Shown piece by piece: positions 1-6,788 of a stretch of 64,000 bases of DNA. The notes beneath the pieces were generated by a model, which was not told the DNA's origin, ran no database searches, and worked only from the letters and a program-made list of their open reading frames with translations. This DNA comes from Paractinoplanes atraurantiacus. Its GTDB lineage: Bacteria; Actinomycetota; Actinomycetes; Mycobacteriales; Micromonosporaceae. The position numbers and the translations under genes were made by a program. The stretch spans positions 62,001 to 126,000 of the forward strand of contig NZ_OBDY01000031.1 in assembly GCF_900215205.1 (NCBI RefSeq). The letters are read 5' to 3'. How positions within the stretch are numbered: position 1 is the first letter of the stretch; every line of letters starts with the position of its first letter.

Positions 1-86
1 TGACCCAGTACCTGGCCAAGGTGCAGGTCGACAAGCAGGACACGGCCACCGTGGCCAAGGCCTTCATCAGCGACAACGGCCTCTGA
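1..86 (+). CDS. C-terminal end of a probable osmoprotectant (glycine betaine/choline) ABC transporter binding protein, partial
   Basis: Only the last 27 codons are in the window, read from base 3 to the TGA at 84-86. The tail has the pattern VQVDKQDTATVAKAFISDNG followed by a final Leu. OpuAC/ProX-type substrate-binding proteins usually finish this way, with a 'xVDxxxxxxxxVAxxFLxxxGL' ending. This suggests the end of an extracytoplasmic glycine-betaine/choline receptor whose transporter genes lie upstream of the window. The stop codon touches the stop of the convergent PHP gene directly. The assignment rests on a short tail and is tentative. Confidence 0.45.
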   Translation, partial: TQYLAKVQVDKQDTATVAKAFISDNGL

Positions 87-878
87 TCAGGAGCGCGACC
101 ACCAGTCGTACGGCCGGGGTCCCGGTGTGAAACCGTGGGCCTCGGCCATCGCGACCGCCCCGGCGAAGCCGCGAGCGAGCTCGTCGGGGTTGTGGGCGTC
201 GCTGCCGAAGGTGACGGCCGTGCCGCCCTCGTCGCGCCACCAGCCCAGGATGACCGGGCTCAGCGGCACCGTCGTGTTGATCTCCAGGGCGCGGCCGCTG
301 CCCGCCAGCGCGCGCAGGGCAAGACGGAATTCCTCTTCGAAGGCGTACGGGTCGAACGGGCCCGCGGCGATCGGCCACTTCCGCGCGGTGTAGTCGATGT
401 GGGTCAGGACCTCGAAGGCGTCCGAGCCGGCGACCAGGTTCGGGATCTCCAGCAGGTAGTCGCGGACGACGTCGGCGGCGGGCCGCTCGGCGAAGGCCGG
501 GCCGACCTCGGCCAGGCCGCCGGCCACCGGAACCGTGTGCAGCGAGCCCACGACCCGCTCGAAGTCGCCGCCGGCCAGCAGCTTGGTGACGGCCTCGGTG
601 TGCCAGTGCGGCTCGCCCAGCTCCAGGCCGGTCAGGATCCGCAGGCTCGGGAAGCGGTGCCGGCAGCGGTCGACCGCGTCCAGATAGCCGTCCACGTCCA
701 GGGGCGGGGCGGTGAAGCCGACCCAGGCGGTGAAGTCGAGATGCTCGGTGAAGGCGAGCGCGGGCAGGCCGATCTCGACGGCCCGCGCGCAGGTGGCGGC
801 CATGTCGGCGCCGCGGCGGCCCGCGTCCCAGGACCATTCGCTGTGCACGTGGTTGTCGGCGGGAAGTTCCAGGGTCAT
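87..878 (-). CDS. PHP-domain phosphoesterase (histidinol-phosphatase-like)
   Basis: The 263-residue protein is a PHP-fold metal-dependent phosphoesterase, the family that includes HisK-type histidinol phosphatases. Metal ligands are recognisable in order: an N-terminal HxH at H10/H12, E45-H46 (TEH), E86 in GLELGE, H114 in GSLH, an Ile-Asp-flanked His in LTHID, and the closing GSDAH motif. The ATG at 878 follows CTGAAAGG on the coding strand and is preferred over upstream in-frame codons, which would add Arg/Gly-rich antisense-like sequence. It lies 11 bp downstream of the TauE-type permease gene on the same strand, so the two are probably co-transcribed. The substrate is not evident; a general sugar or histidinol phosphatase role is inferred. 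Confidence 0.85.
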   Translation of the reverse strand: MTLELPADNHVHSEWSWDAGRRGADMAATCARAVEIGLPALAFTEHLDFTAWVGFTAPPLDVDGYLDAVDRCRHRFPSLRILTGLELGEPHWHTEAVTKLLAGGDFERVVGSLHTVPVAGGLAEVGPAFAERPAADVVRDYLLEIPNLVAGSDAFEVLTHIDYTARKWPIAAGPFDPYAFEEEFRLALRALAGSGRALEINTTVPLSPVILGWWRDEGGTAVTFGSDAHNPDELARGFAGAVAMAEAHGFTPGPRPYDWWSRS

Positions 879-889
879 GACGGGCCCTT

Positions 890-1636
890 TCAGACGGCTG
901 CTAGCACGACCACCCCGAGGGTGATCAACGCCGCGGACGTGATGCGCTGGAGCTGATCTTGCCGCAGGCGCAGGGCCAGCCGCGCGCCGAGGACGACACC
1001 TGCAGCGGCGATCACACCGATCAGCGTTCCCTTGCCGTAAACGACAAGACCTTGATAGGCGTACGCGGCCGTCGCGAACCCGACGAGCGGAAGCTGGATC
1101 ACCTGTCCGGCCGCGACGGCGGTCACCGCCGGGACGCGCAGGGCGAGCAGCACCGGGATCAGGAAGACCGGCCCGCCGGTACCGGTCAGCGCCGAGCAGA
1201 ACCCGACCAGGACGCCGACCGCGATCGTTGTCGTCGCGCCCATTTCGCCGGTTCCCGCGGTTGTCCGGCGGCGAAGCAGCAGGTGGTAGAGACCAGCCGC
1301 GGTCGCGAAGACGCCGAGGGGGATCATCACGACCGGGTCGGGCAGCATGCCGTTGACCAGCGAGCCGAGCGCCGCGGCCGGTGCCACGCCGCACGTGAGC
1401 AGGCCGGCCATCCGCCACGGGACGGCCTTGTGCCGGGCGTAGGCGAGGGTTCCGGCCAGCCCGGTCAGCAGGAAGCTGAAGGTGCTGGTGCCGGCCGCGG
1501 TGTGCGGGTCGAGGCGGGCGAACCAGGTCAGCGCGGGCGGCAGCGCGACGCCGCCCACGCCGACGGCGCCGATCGAGATGCCGACCAGGACAGCGATGAG
1601 GGCGATCACGCCCACCTGGTTACCCGCGTCACCCAT
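890..1636 (-). CDS. TauE/SafE family (sulfite exporter-like) permease
   Basis: This 248-residue protein is almost entirely hydrophobic and has two internally similar halves. The N half contains VGVGG and GTSTFSF, and the C half contains GTGG, the hallmark arrangement of the TauE/SafE (DUF81) permeases that move small organic or inorganic anions such as sulfite or sulfoacetate. About eight membrane helices are expected. The first ATG (1636) lies inside a perfect inverted repeat that looks like the FadR-type operator, so translation may be leaderless from 1636 or start at the GTG codons at 1615 or 1609. It is followed by the PHP gene and is divergent from the GntR/FadR regulator at 1674, which probably controls it. 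Confidence 0.85.
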   Translation of the reverse strand: MGDAGNQVGVIALIAVLVGISIGAVGVGGVALPPALTWFARLDPHTAAGTSTFSFLLTGLAGTLAYARHKAVPWRMAGLLTCGVAPAAALGSLVNGMLPDPVVMIPLGVFATAAGLYHLLLRRRTTAGTGEMGATTTIAVGVLVGFCSALTGTGGPVFLIPVLLALRVPAVTAVAAGQVIQLPLVGFATAAYAYQGLVVYGKGTLIGVIAAAGVVLGARLALRLRQDQLQRITSAALITLGVVVLAAV

Positions 1637-1651
1637 TTGTCCAACAAATGG
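1633..1651. promoter_or_regulatory. FadR/GntR-type operator palindrome
   Basis: CCATTTGT-CCA-ACAAATGG is a perfect inverted repeat with 8-bp arms and a 3-bp centre. Its TTGTCCAACAA core has the form commonly bound by FadR-subfamily GntR regulators. It overlaps the first ATG of the TauE gene and lies 22 bp before the FadR-type gene, so it can govern both divergent units. The binding protein is inferred from position. Confidence 0.65.
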
Positions 1652-1673
1652 CTCAAGCGGTTAGGGTCGGATC

Positions 1674-2366
1674 ATGCCGCAGCTCACCCGCAACGTCCCC
1701 CTCGCGCAGCAGGTCGCCGACCAGCTGCGCCGCCGCATCGCCGACGGCGAGTTCCCGGTCGGTTCGCTGCTGCCGACCGAAGTCGAGCTGACCCGCGAGC
1801 TGGGCGTCAGCCGCAACAGCGTGCGCGAGGGGCTGCGCTCGCTCGTGCACGCGGGCATCCTCGGCGCGCGCGCCGGCTACGGCACCTTCGTGATCGCCAC
1901 CAGCGACCTGGCGCCCGCCCTGGCCCGGCGCATCCCGCGCGACCGGGCGACGGACGTGGCCGAGGTGCGGATGCTGCTGGAACGCGAGGGCGCCCGACTG
2001 GCCGCCACCCGGGCCACCCCGGAGCAGATCGAGCAGCTGACCGCGGCGCTGGCGGCCCGCGAAGCGGCGACGGACGGTCCGTCGTACGCGGCGGCCGACT
2101 TCGCCTTCCACCAGCAGCTCCTCGAAGCGTCGGGCAACGCGCTGCTGGCCGAGCTGTACCGGGGGAGCGGCGGCAACGAGCAGAGCCTGCTGCACCTCAA
2201 CTCGCCCGAGGTCGACTTCGCCGCGGCCCGTCCCGTCATCCGCCCGATCGACGACGAGCACACCGCGATCGTCGAGGCCGTCATCGCCCGCGACCCGGCC
2301 GCGGCGGCCGCGGCGGCGGAGCGCATGGTCCGGCTGTCACACGAACAGGCCGGACTCGATCGGTGA
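1674..2366 (+). CDS. FadR/GntR family transcriptional regulator (FCD domain)
   Basis: The 230-residue protein has an N-terminal winged-helix GntR domain. VADQLRRRIADGEFPVGSLLPTE is followed by the recognition region LGVSRNSVREGLRSLVHAGI at about residues 40-62. A C-terminal all-helical FCD ligand domain contains the usual FHQQLLEASGN segment (about 142-152) and a closing EHTAIVEAVIARD helix with His for metal or carboxylate binding. It overlaps the next gene, an MFS exporter, by 4 bp (GTGA), so it is translationally coupled to it. It is divergent from the TauE permease with a palindrome between them. It is likely an autoregulator responding to a carboxylate-type effector; the ligand is unknown. 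Confidence 0.9.
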   Translation: MPQLTRNVPLAQQVADQLRRRIADGEFPVGSLLPTEVELTRELGVSRNSVREGLRSLVHAGILGARAGYGTFVIATSDLAPALARRIPRDRATDVAEVRMLLEREGARLAATRATPEQIEQLTAALAAREAATDGPSYAAADFAFHQQLLEASGNALLAELYRGSGGNEQSLLHLNSPEVDFAAARPVIRPIDDEHTAIVEAVIARDPAAAAAAAERMVRLSHEQAGLDR

Positions 2367-3562
2367 CCACCATCGAACGTCCGCGCCCGATCACCCGGGC
2401 GCTGAGCCCGGCCCTGGTGCTGACCGGCCTGCTCCTGGTGGCGGCGAATCTGCGGGCCGGCATCACGACCGTAGGGCCCGTACTCGAAGACCTCGAAGTT
2501 GACCTCGGCTTCTCCTCGCTGACGGCGTCGGTGCTGGTCAGCCTGCCGCTGATCGCCTGGGGTGTGGTGTCGCCGTTCGCACCGGCGCTGGCCCGGCGGA
2601 TCGGCCTGGAACGAGCGCTGGGCGCCGGGCTGGCCGTGCTCGCGGTGGGCCTGGTCGTCCGGTCGCTGCCGGCGATGCCGCTGCTCTGGATCGGCACCGG
2701 CCTGCTCGGCGTGGCCGTCGCGGTCCTCAACGTGGTGCTGCCGGCCCTGGTCAAGCGCGACTTCCCGCAGCGCATCGGGCAGGTCACCGGCGCCTACTCC
2801 GCGGTGCAGTCGGTGTTCGGCGCGATCGCGGCCGGCGCCGCCGTGCCTGTCGCGGCGCTGACCGCCGCCGGCTGGCGCCTGCCGATGGGCATGTGGGCCG
2901 GCCTGGCCCTGATCGGCCTGGGCGCGCTGGCCCCGCAGCTGCGCCGCCACACGGTCGTACCGTCGTCAGTCACCCACCACGCACCCGTGCACCGCAGCCC
3001 GTGGCGGTCGGCGCTGGGCTGGCAGGTGACGGCGTTCATGGCGGTGCAGTCGGTCGTCTACTTCGTCCTGATCACGTGGCTGCCCTCGATCGAGACCTCG
3101 GCCGGCATCAGCGCGACCGCCGCCGGCGTCCACCAGTTCCTGCTCAACGGGTGCGCCATCGCCGGCAGCCTGGCCGCCTCGGCGGTCATCCCGCGCCTGC
3201 GTGACCAGCGCCTGCCCGCGGTCGTCGCCCCCGTGCTGTTCGCCATCGCGGCCGGTGGCCACCTGGTCGCCCCGTCGTCCGCGGTGATCTGGGACTGCGT
3301 GGCCGGCGTGGCCGGCGGTTCGAGCATCGTGCTGGCGCTGTCCTTCATCGGCCTGCGCACCAGCCACCACTCGCAGGCGGCCGCCCTGTCCGGCATGGCC
3401 CAGTCCGTCGGCTACCTGGTCGCCGCGGCCGGCCCGATCGCGGCCGGCGCCCTGCACGACGCCACCGGTTCCTGGACACCCACCCTCATCGTCGTCCTGG
3501 CCATCCAGGCCCTGCTCATCCTCTTCGGCTACCTGGCCGGCCGCCGCCGCGTCATCGGCTGA
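2363..3562 (+). CDS. CynX/NimT family MFS transporter
   Basis: The 399-residue protein has about 12 membrane helices. It begins after a short polar leader with an ANLRAGITTVGPVL segment typical of the cyanate/nitroimidazole (CynX/NimT) branch of the major facilitator superfamily, and carries the helix 2-3 loop LARRIGLERALGAG. The family exports cyanate, 2-nitroimidazole or related small compounds. The GTG start at 2363 overlaps the TGA of the FadR-type regulator (GTGA), which indicates coupled translation and regulator-transporter pairing. The 3' end overlaps the convergent TetR gene by 34 bp. The substrate cannot be read from sequence. Confidence 0.88.
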   Translation: MTTIERPRPITRALSPALVLTGLLLVAANLRAGITTVGPVLEDLEVDLGFSSLTASVLVSLPLIAWGVVSPFAPALARRIGLERALGAGLAVLAVGLVVRSLPAMPLLWIGTGLLGVAVAVLNVVLPALVKRDFPQRIGQVTGAYSAVQSVFGAIAAGAAVPVAALTAAGWRLPMGMWAGLALIGLGALAPQLRRHTVVPSSVTHHAPVHRSPWRSALGWQVTAFMAVQSVVYFVLITWLPSIETSAGISATAAGVHQFLLNGCAIAGSLAASAVIPRLRDQRLPAVVAPVLFAIAAGGHLVAPSSAVIWDCVAGVAGGSSIVLALSFIGLRTSHHSQAAALSGMAQSVGYLVAAAGPIAAGALHDATGSWTPTLIVVLAIQALLILFGYLAGRRRVIG

Positions 3563-4125
3563 CCCATCAGGCCCTCCACCAGATCGGTCAGGGGAGCGAG
3601 CAGCTCCTGCTCGGTGGCGGTGGCCAGCGGCTGCACCTGCAGCGACGAGCGCATCATGGCGATGCCCAGCGTCGCCGCCAGCACCACCTCGGCCCGCAGC
3701 ACCGCCTCCGGATCGCCGGTCACCTGGGCCAGCCGCTCACTGACCGCCCGCAGCACGCCGCGCCGCATCTCGTCGATCCGCTCGTCACCGGACGTACGCA
3801 GCAGCAGGAGAAGCCCTTCCATCCGCCGCGGCGAGTCCTCGGCCCCCGCGATCCGCCGGGCCAGAACCGCCGCGACGTCGTTGGGCGTGGTCTGCTCGGC
3901 ATCGCGCCGAATCTCCGCGAAGGCCGTGTCGAGGCAGGCCTTGAACAGCCCCTCCTTGGACGTGAAGTACCGGCTGATCAGCGCCACGTTGACGCCCGCG
4001 TCCTCCGCGATGTCCCGAACCGTCGTGGTGGCGTACCCCTGCCGCGCGAACCGGCATCGAGCGACTTCGAGCAGTTGCTGCCGGGTCCGTCCCGCGTCGC
4101 GCCGCCTTTCCCGCTCTGCCGCCAC
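3529..4125 (-). CDS. TetR family transcriptional repressor
   Basis: The 198-residue protein has an N-terminal TetR HTH at about residues 15-62 (TTTVRDIAEDAGVNVALISR then YFTSKEGLF). The helical C-terminal ligand/dimer domain has an LLLLLRTSGDE region like that of drug-efflux repressors. The start is a GTG at 4125 preceded by GAAAGGCGGGG. A 20-bp motif 29 bp upstream of the start (4154-4173) recurs before the 4282 gene and twice before the DHA2 exporter at 6789. The likely role is autorepression and control of those two units, released by a toxic ligand. The overlap with the preceding MFS gene is convergent and probably not functional. Confidence 0.88.
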   Translation of the reverse strand: MAAERERRRDAGRTRQQLLEVARCRFARQGYATTTVRDIAEDAGVNVALISRYFTSKEGLFKACLDTAFAEIRRDAEQTTPNDVAAVLARRIAGAEDSPRRMEGLLLLLRTSGDERIDEMRRGVLRAVSERLAQVTGDPEAVLRAEVVLAATLGIAMMRSSLQVQPLATATEQELLAPLTDLVEGLMGQPMTRRRPAR

Positions 4126-4153
4126 GACCCCGCCTTTCGCTCGTTACGGCAGT

Positions 4154-4173
4154 GTAAACGCTCATTGACTAAC
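4154..4173 (+). promoter_or_regulatory. Putative TetR operator copy A
   Basis: GTAAACGCTCATTGACTAAC, 29 bp before the GTG of the TetR gene. It matches three further copies (4234-4253, 6712-6731, 6749-6768) with the consensus GTAAACGnttGyTGACTtAc, an imperfect palindrome with GTAA and TTAC-like ends. Assignment to the adjacent TetR is inferred from the shared positions. Confidence 0.6.
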
Positions 4174-4233
4174 CTGGAGCATGTGATCCACAGCTCAAAC
4201 CGCTGTCTAGTCACGCTCCGGGGGGTCTAGGTT

Positions 4234-4253
4234 ACAAGTCAGCGCACGTTTAC
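4234..4253 (-). promoter_or_regulatory. Putative TetR operator copy B
   Basis: Reads GTAAACGTGCGCTGACTTGT on the minus strand and ends 28 bp before the ATG of the small membrane ORF at 4282. It faces copy A, the same arrangement as the pair in front of the DHA2 exporter. Confidence 0.6.
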
Positions 4254-4281
4254 TACTGTTTTCGCACCCCGGAGGGCCGCC

Positions 4282-4491
4282 ATGGCTCGCGTATTCGAGG
4301 AGTGGGCCAACCTCCCCTCCGCCGACACGGACCTAGCCGTGCCACCCTTCTCTTTCCTGTACGCCACCACGGCCGCCCTGGCCGCCTCCATAGCCGTGGC
4401 CGCCGCCACCACCCACTACCTGCGCGCCCGGAGAGCCACCCGCTCGACCCGCTCGGCCCGCCCCACTTCCTTGACGGCACGGTCCCGGTGA
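4282..4491 (+). CDS. Small single-helix membrane protein
   Basis: The ORF encodes 69 residues with no recognised family. A near-ideal ribosome site (GGAGGG, 7 bp before the ATG) supports translation. Residues 21-47 form one hydrophobic Ala-rich helix, followed by an Arg/Ser/Thr-rich tail that would sit in the cytoplasm. The stop overlaps the GTGATG start region of the flippase-like gene, so the ORF may be a small subunit or a leader that couples translation of the larger protein. Copy B of the TetR-type operator lies just upstream. Confidence 0.55.
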   Translation: MARVFEEWANLPSADTDLAVPPFSFLYATTAALAASIAVAAATTHYLRARRATRSTRSARPTSLTARSR

Positions 4492-5921
4492 TGCTGCGCG
4501 CCCGCCGGCCCGGCCCACCTCGCCGGCGGCGTAGCCGCCCGAGCCCCCGAGCCTGCGCGCGCCCTCCCCGCCGCTTCTCCCTCCGCTCGCGCCGCTTCTC
4601 GCTCCGTCCCCTTCGCCCGGCTGCCCGCCGCCTCGCTCCCGCCGCCCTGCGTCTCGCCCCCGTCGTCTTTCCTTTCGCGCCGGCCGCCCTTCTCTTCGCG
4701 CCCGCCGCGTTCCGCCCCACCGTCAACCGGCCCGCAGAGCCACCCCCGCCGCGGTCGAGGCGGAGTTGGCGCCCCGCGCTGCGAATCCTGCTGTGGACCG
4801 CCGCCGCGGCCGCCGTGGTCATCGCCCTGCGCGGCCGAGTGCCCGAGCCGTCCTCGGTGGCATCCGCGCTCACCCGAGCCGATCCACGCTGGCTGGCCAT
4901 CGCCGTAGCCGCTCAACTCTTCTCCCAAGCCGGCTTCGCCCTGCAGCAGCGCACTCTGCTCTCCGCCCTGAGCACCCACCTCACGGTGCCGGACGCCCTG
5001 GCCATCACCTTCAGCCGCACCGCCATGGGCTCGGTCCTACCCGCCGGCTCGGCCATGTCCGCCGCTTTCGCCCTACAGCAGTTCCGCCGCCGGGGCGCCC
5101 CGGCCGCCACAGCGACCACCGCCGTAGTCCTCTCCGCCACCGCCTCCATGCTCGGCTTGGCCACCCTCTACGCAGCCACGGCAACCACACACCTGGCCCC
5201 CATCCGCGCCGCCGAACTGACCGCGGCCTTCATCGCCCTCGCCGCGGGGGCCGCCGTCTTCACACGCGTCCGCCGCTCCCTCCCGCTCCCCGCCGCCTTC
5301 CGGCCTTCCCGTTCCCCAGCTGCCCCAGCCGGCTCGCCGATCCGGGCCATTGGCTCGTCCGCTCCAGCTCCAGCGGCCTCGTCCACTTCGGTTGCGGGCT
5401 CGTCTGCTTCGCCGGGCCGGGTCGTCGGTTCGGCCACCTCGCGGGTTCCGGTCGTGGGGGAGTGGCGTGGGTTCACGGCCGGCCGGCGGAACCTCGCCGC
5501 TCTCGCCCAGCATTGGCTCGGACGCGCGGTCACGCAATCGCGCCGGATGGTCGGCGAGGCGAAGACCGTACACCCGCGGCATTGGCTCGTTGCCCTTGGC
5601 TACGCCACCTTGAACTGGGCGCTCGACCTCGCCTGCCTCATCGCCGTCGCCCAGGCGTGCGGCTTCCCGCTGAGCCCGCTGCAGCTCACTTCGGTCTACT
5701 TGGCGGTGCAGATCGTCCGCCAGATCCCGATCACCCCGGGCGGCATCGGACTCATCGAAGCCAGCCTACTGACCGGCTTCCTGGCCGCCGGCGCCCCAGA
5801 GGCCCCAGCCGCCGCCGTAGTCCTCGGCTACCGCATCATCTCGTTCTGGCTGATGCTCCCGATCGGCTTGGCAACCTACTTCAGGTTGAGCCGCTCCCAG
5901 CCGTCACCGTCGCGTGCCTAA
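4491..5921 (+). CDS. Lysylphosphatidylglycerol synthase TM-region / YbhN flippase-like membrane protein
   Basis: The 476-residue membrane protein has the conserved UPF0104/LPG-synthase transmembrane signature: FSRTAMGSVLPAGSAMSAAF in the middle and, near the C-terminus, IPITPGGIGLIEASLL followed by YRIISFWLMLPIG. Relatives flip or modify lipids or belong to polyisoprenoid-linked pathways. Residues 1-85 are an unusual Arg/Pro/Ala-rich low-complexity stretch, and a second Ala/Ser/Pro-rich insert (about 268-325) separates the two helical bundles, so the true start may be further in. ATG 4491 or GTG 4488 overlaps the stop of the small ORF at 4282. TetR-type control is inferred from operator copy B. 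Confidence 0.75.
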   Translation: MLRARRPGPPRRRRSRPSPRACARPPRRFSLRSRRFSLRPLRPAARRLAPAALRLAPVVFPFAPAALLFAPAAFRPTVNRPAEPPPPRSRRSWRPALRILLWTAAAAAVVIALRGRVPEPSSVASALTRADPRWLAIAVAAQLFSQAGFALQQRTLLSALSTHLTVPDALAITFSRTAMGSVLPAGSAMSAAFALQQFRRRGAPAATATTAVVLSATASMLGLATLYAATATTHLAPIRAAELTAAFIALAAGAAVFTRVRRSLPLPAAFRPSRSPAAPAGSPIRAIGSSAPAPAASSTSVAGSSASPGRVVGSATSRVPVVGEWRGFTAGRRNLAALAQHWLGRAVTQSRRMVGEAKTVHPRHWLVALGYATLNWALDLACLIAVAQACGFPLSPLQLTSVYLAVQIVRQIPITPGGIGLIEASLLTGFLAAGAPEAPAAAVVLGYRIISFWLMLPIGLATYFRLSRSQPSPSRA

Positions 5922-6039
5922 CTGCCGCTGTCACCTCCTATCAAGGGCAGAAGCCCTCATGGCGCTAAGGCCGACGCCCCCGACGGCACCAGCGGTAGGC
6001 CCGTCAAACACCGCACCTCTGTCCAGCGCCCAGGTCAAC

Positions 6040-6660
6040 CCGCACCCGCCGCGCCGCCCCTCGCGCCCGCCGCGCTGCGCCGCGCCTCGCGCCTGCCGCG
6101 CCGCGTCGCCCCTCGTGCCCGCCGCGCCGCGCCCCGCGCCCGCTGCGCCGCCCGCACCACGCGCCCGCCGGCCACGCGCCCGCCGCGCCGCGCCGCCCTC
6201 GCGAACGCGCCGCCCTCGCGTCCGTGCTACCCGCGCCGCCCGCGCGCCGCGCACCCGTGCCGCGCCCGCGCGCGCCCGCCCGCGCCGCCCGCCCGCCCGC
6301 GCCGCTCCACGCCCGCGCCGCCCTCGCGCCGCCCTCGCGCCGCGCACCCGTGCCGCGCCCGCGCGCGCCCGCCCGCGCACCCGTGCCGCGCCCGCGCGCG
6401 CCCGCGCACCCGTGCCGCCCGCCCGCCCGCGCCGCTCCACGCCCGCGCCGTGCCCCCACGCCCGCGCCGTGCCCCCACGCCCGCGCCGCGCGCCCGCCCG
6501 CGCCGCCCGCCCGCGCCGCGCGCCCGCCCGCGCCGCGCGCCCGCCCGCGCCGCCCGCCCGCGCCGCGCGCCCGCCCGCGCCGCGCGCCCGCCCTCGCCGC
6601 GCGCCCGCCTCGCCGCGCCGCCCTCGCGCCGCCGCTTCGCCCTGCGGGGCTCGCTGCGCC
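6040..6660. repeat. C-rich simple-sequence/minisatellite tract (Cys-free CGCCCGCCCGCGCCG-type repeats)
   Basis: About 600 bp made almost only of C and G on the plus strand, with C far in excess of G. Degenerate tandem units such as CGCCCGCCCGCGCCG and GCGCCCGCC recur with 2-bp insertions. Any reading frame here gives only Arg/Pro/Ala (or Gly/Ala/Arg) runs, so I do not call a gene. With the flanking 118 bp (5922-6039, nothing recognised except a short AGGGC-AGAA-GCCCT hairpin) it fills the gap between the flippase-like gene and the exporter promoter. The minus strand carries repeated GGG runs that could fold. Confidence 0.8.
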
Positions 6661-6711
6661 GCGCCCGGTCGCGCCGGAAAGTGTGCGCGTCTGGACACTG
6701 CGCAGTGTGAC

Positions 6712-6731
6712 GTAAGCAATTGTTGACTTAC
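6712..6731 (+). promoter_or_regulatory. Putative TetR operator copy C
   Basis: GTAAGCAATTGTTGACTTAC, the most symmetric copy (GTAAG...CTTAC ends), 57 bp before the DHA2 exporter ATG. Shares 15 or more positions with the copy at 6749-6768. Confidence 0.62.
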
Positions 6732-6748
6732 CCTGGGTCGGGGCGATA

Positions 6749-6768
6749 ATAAGTCAGCAATCGTTTAC
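6749..6768 (-). promoter_or_regulatory. Putative TetR operator copy D
   Basis: Reads GTAAACGATTGCTGACTTAT on the minus strand and ends 20 bp before the exporter start, where it would block RNA polymerase or early transcription. Confidence 0.62.
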
Positions 6769-6788
6769 ATCTCTGGTTCGGGGTTCCC

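Noticed and set aside
959..2360. N-terminal part of a long plus-strand frame running from 959 into the MFS gene
   Set aside because: It is antisense to the TauE gene and out of frame with the FadR gene; the composition is His/Arg/Asp-rich as expected for a shadow. Only the part from GTG 2363 is a family protein.
5914..6726. Open frames across the C-rich tract on both strands
   Set aside because: They encode only Arg/Pro/Ala or Gly/Ala/Arg runs with no ribosome site or family features; the openness follows from lack of A/T.
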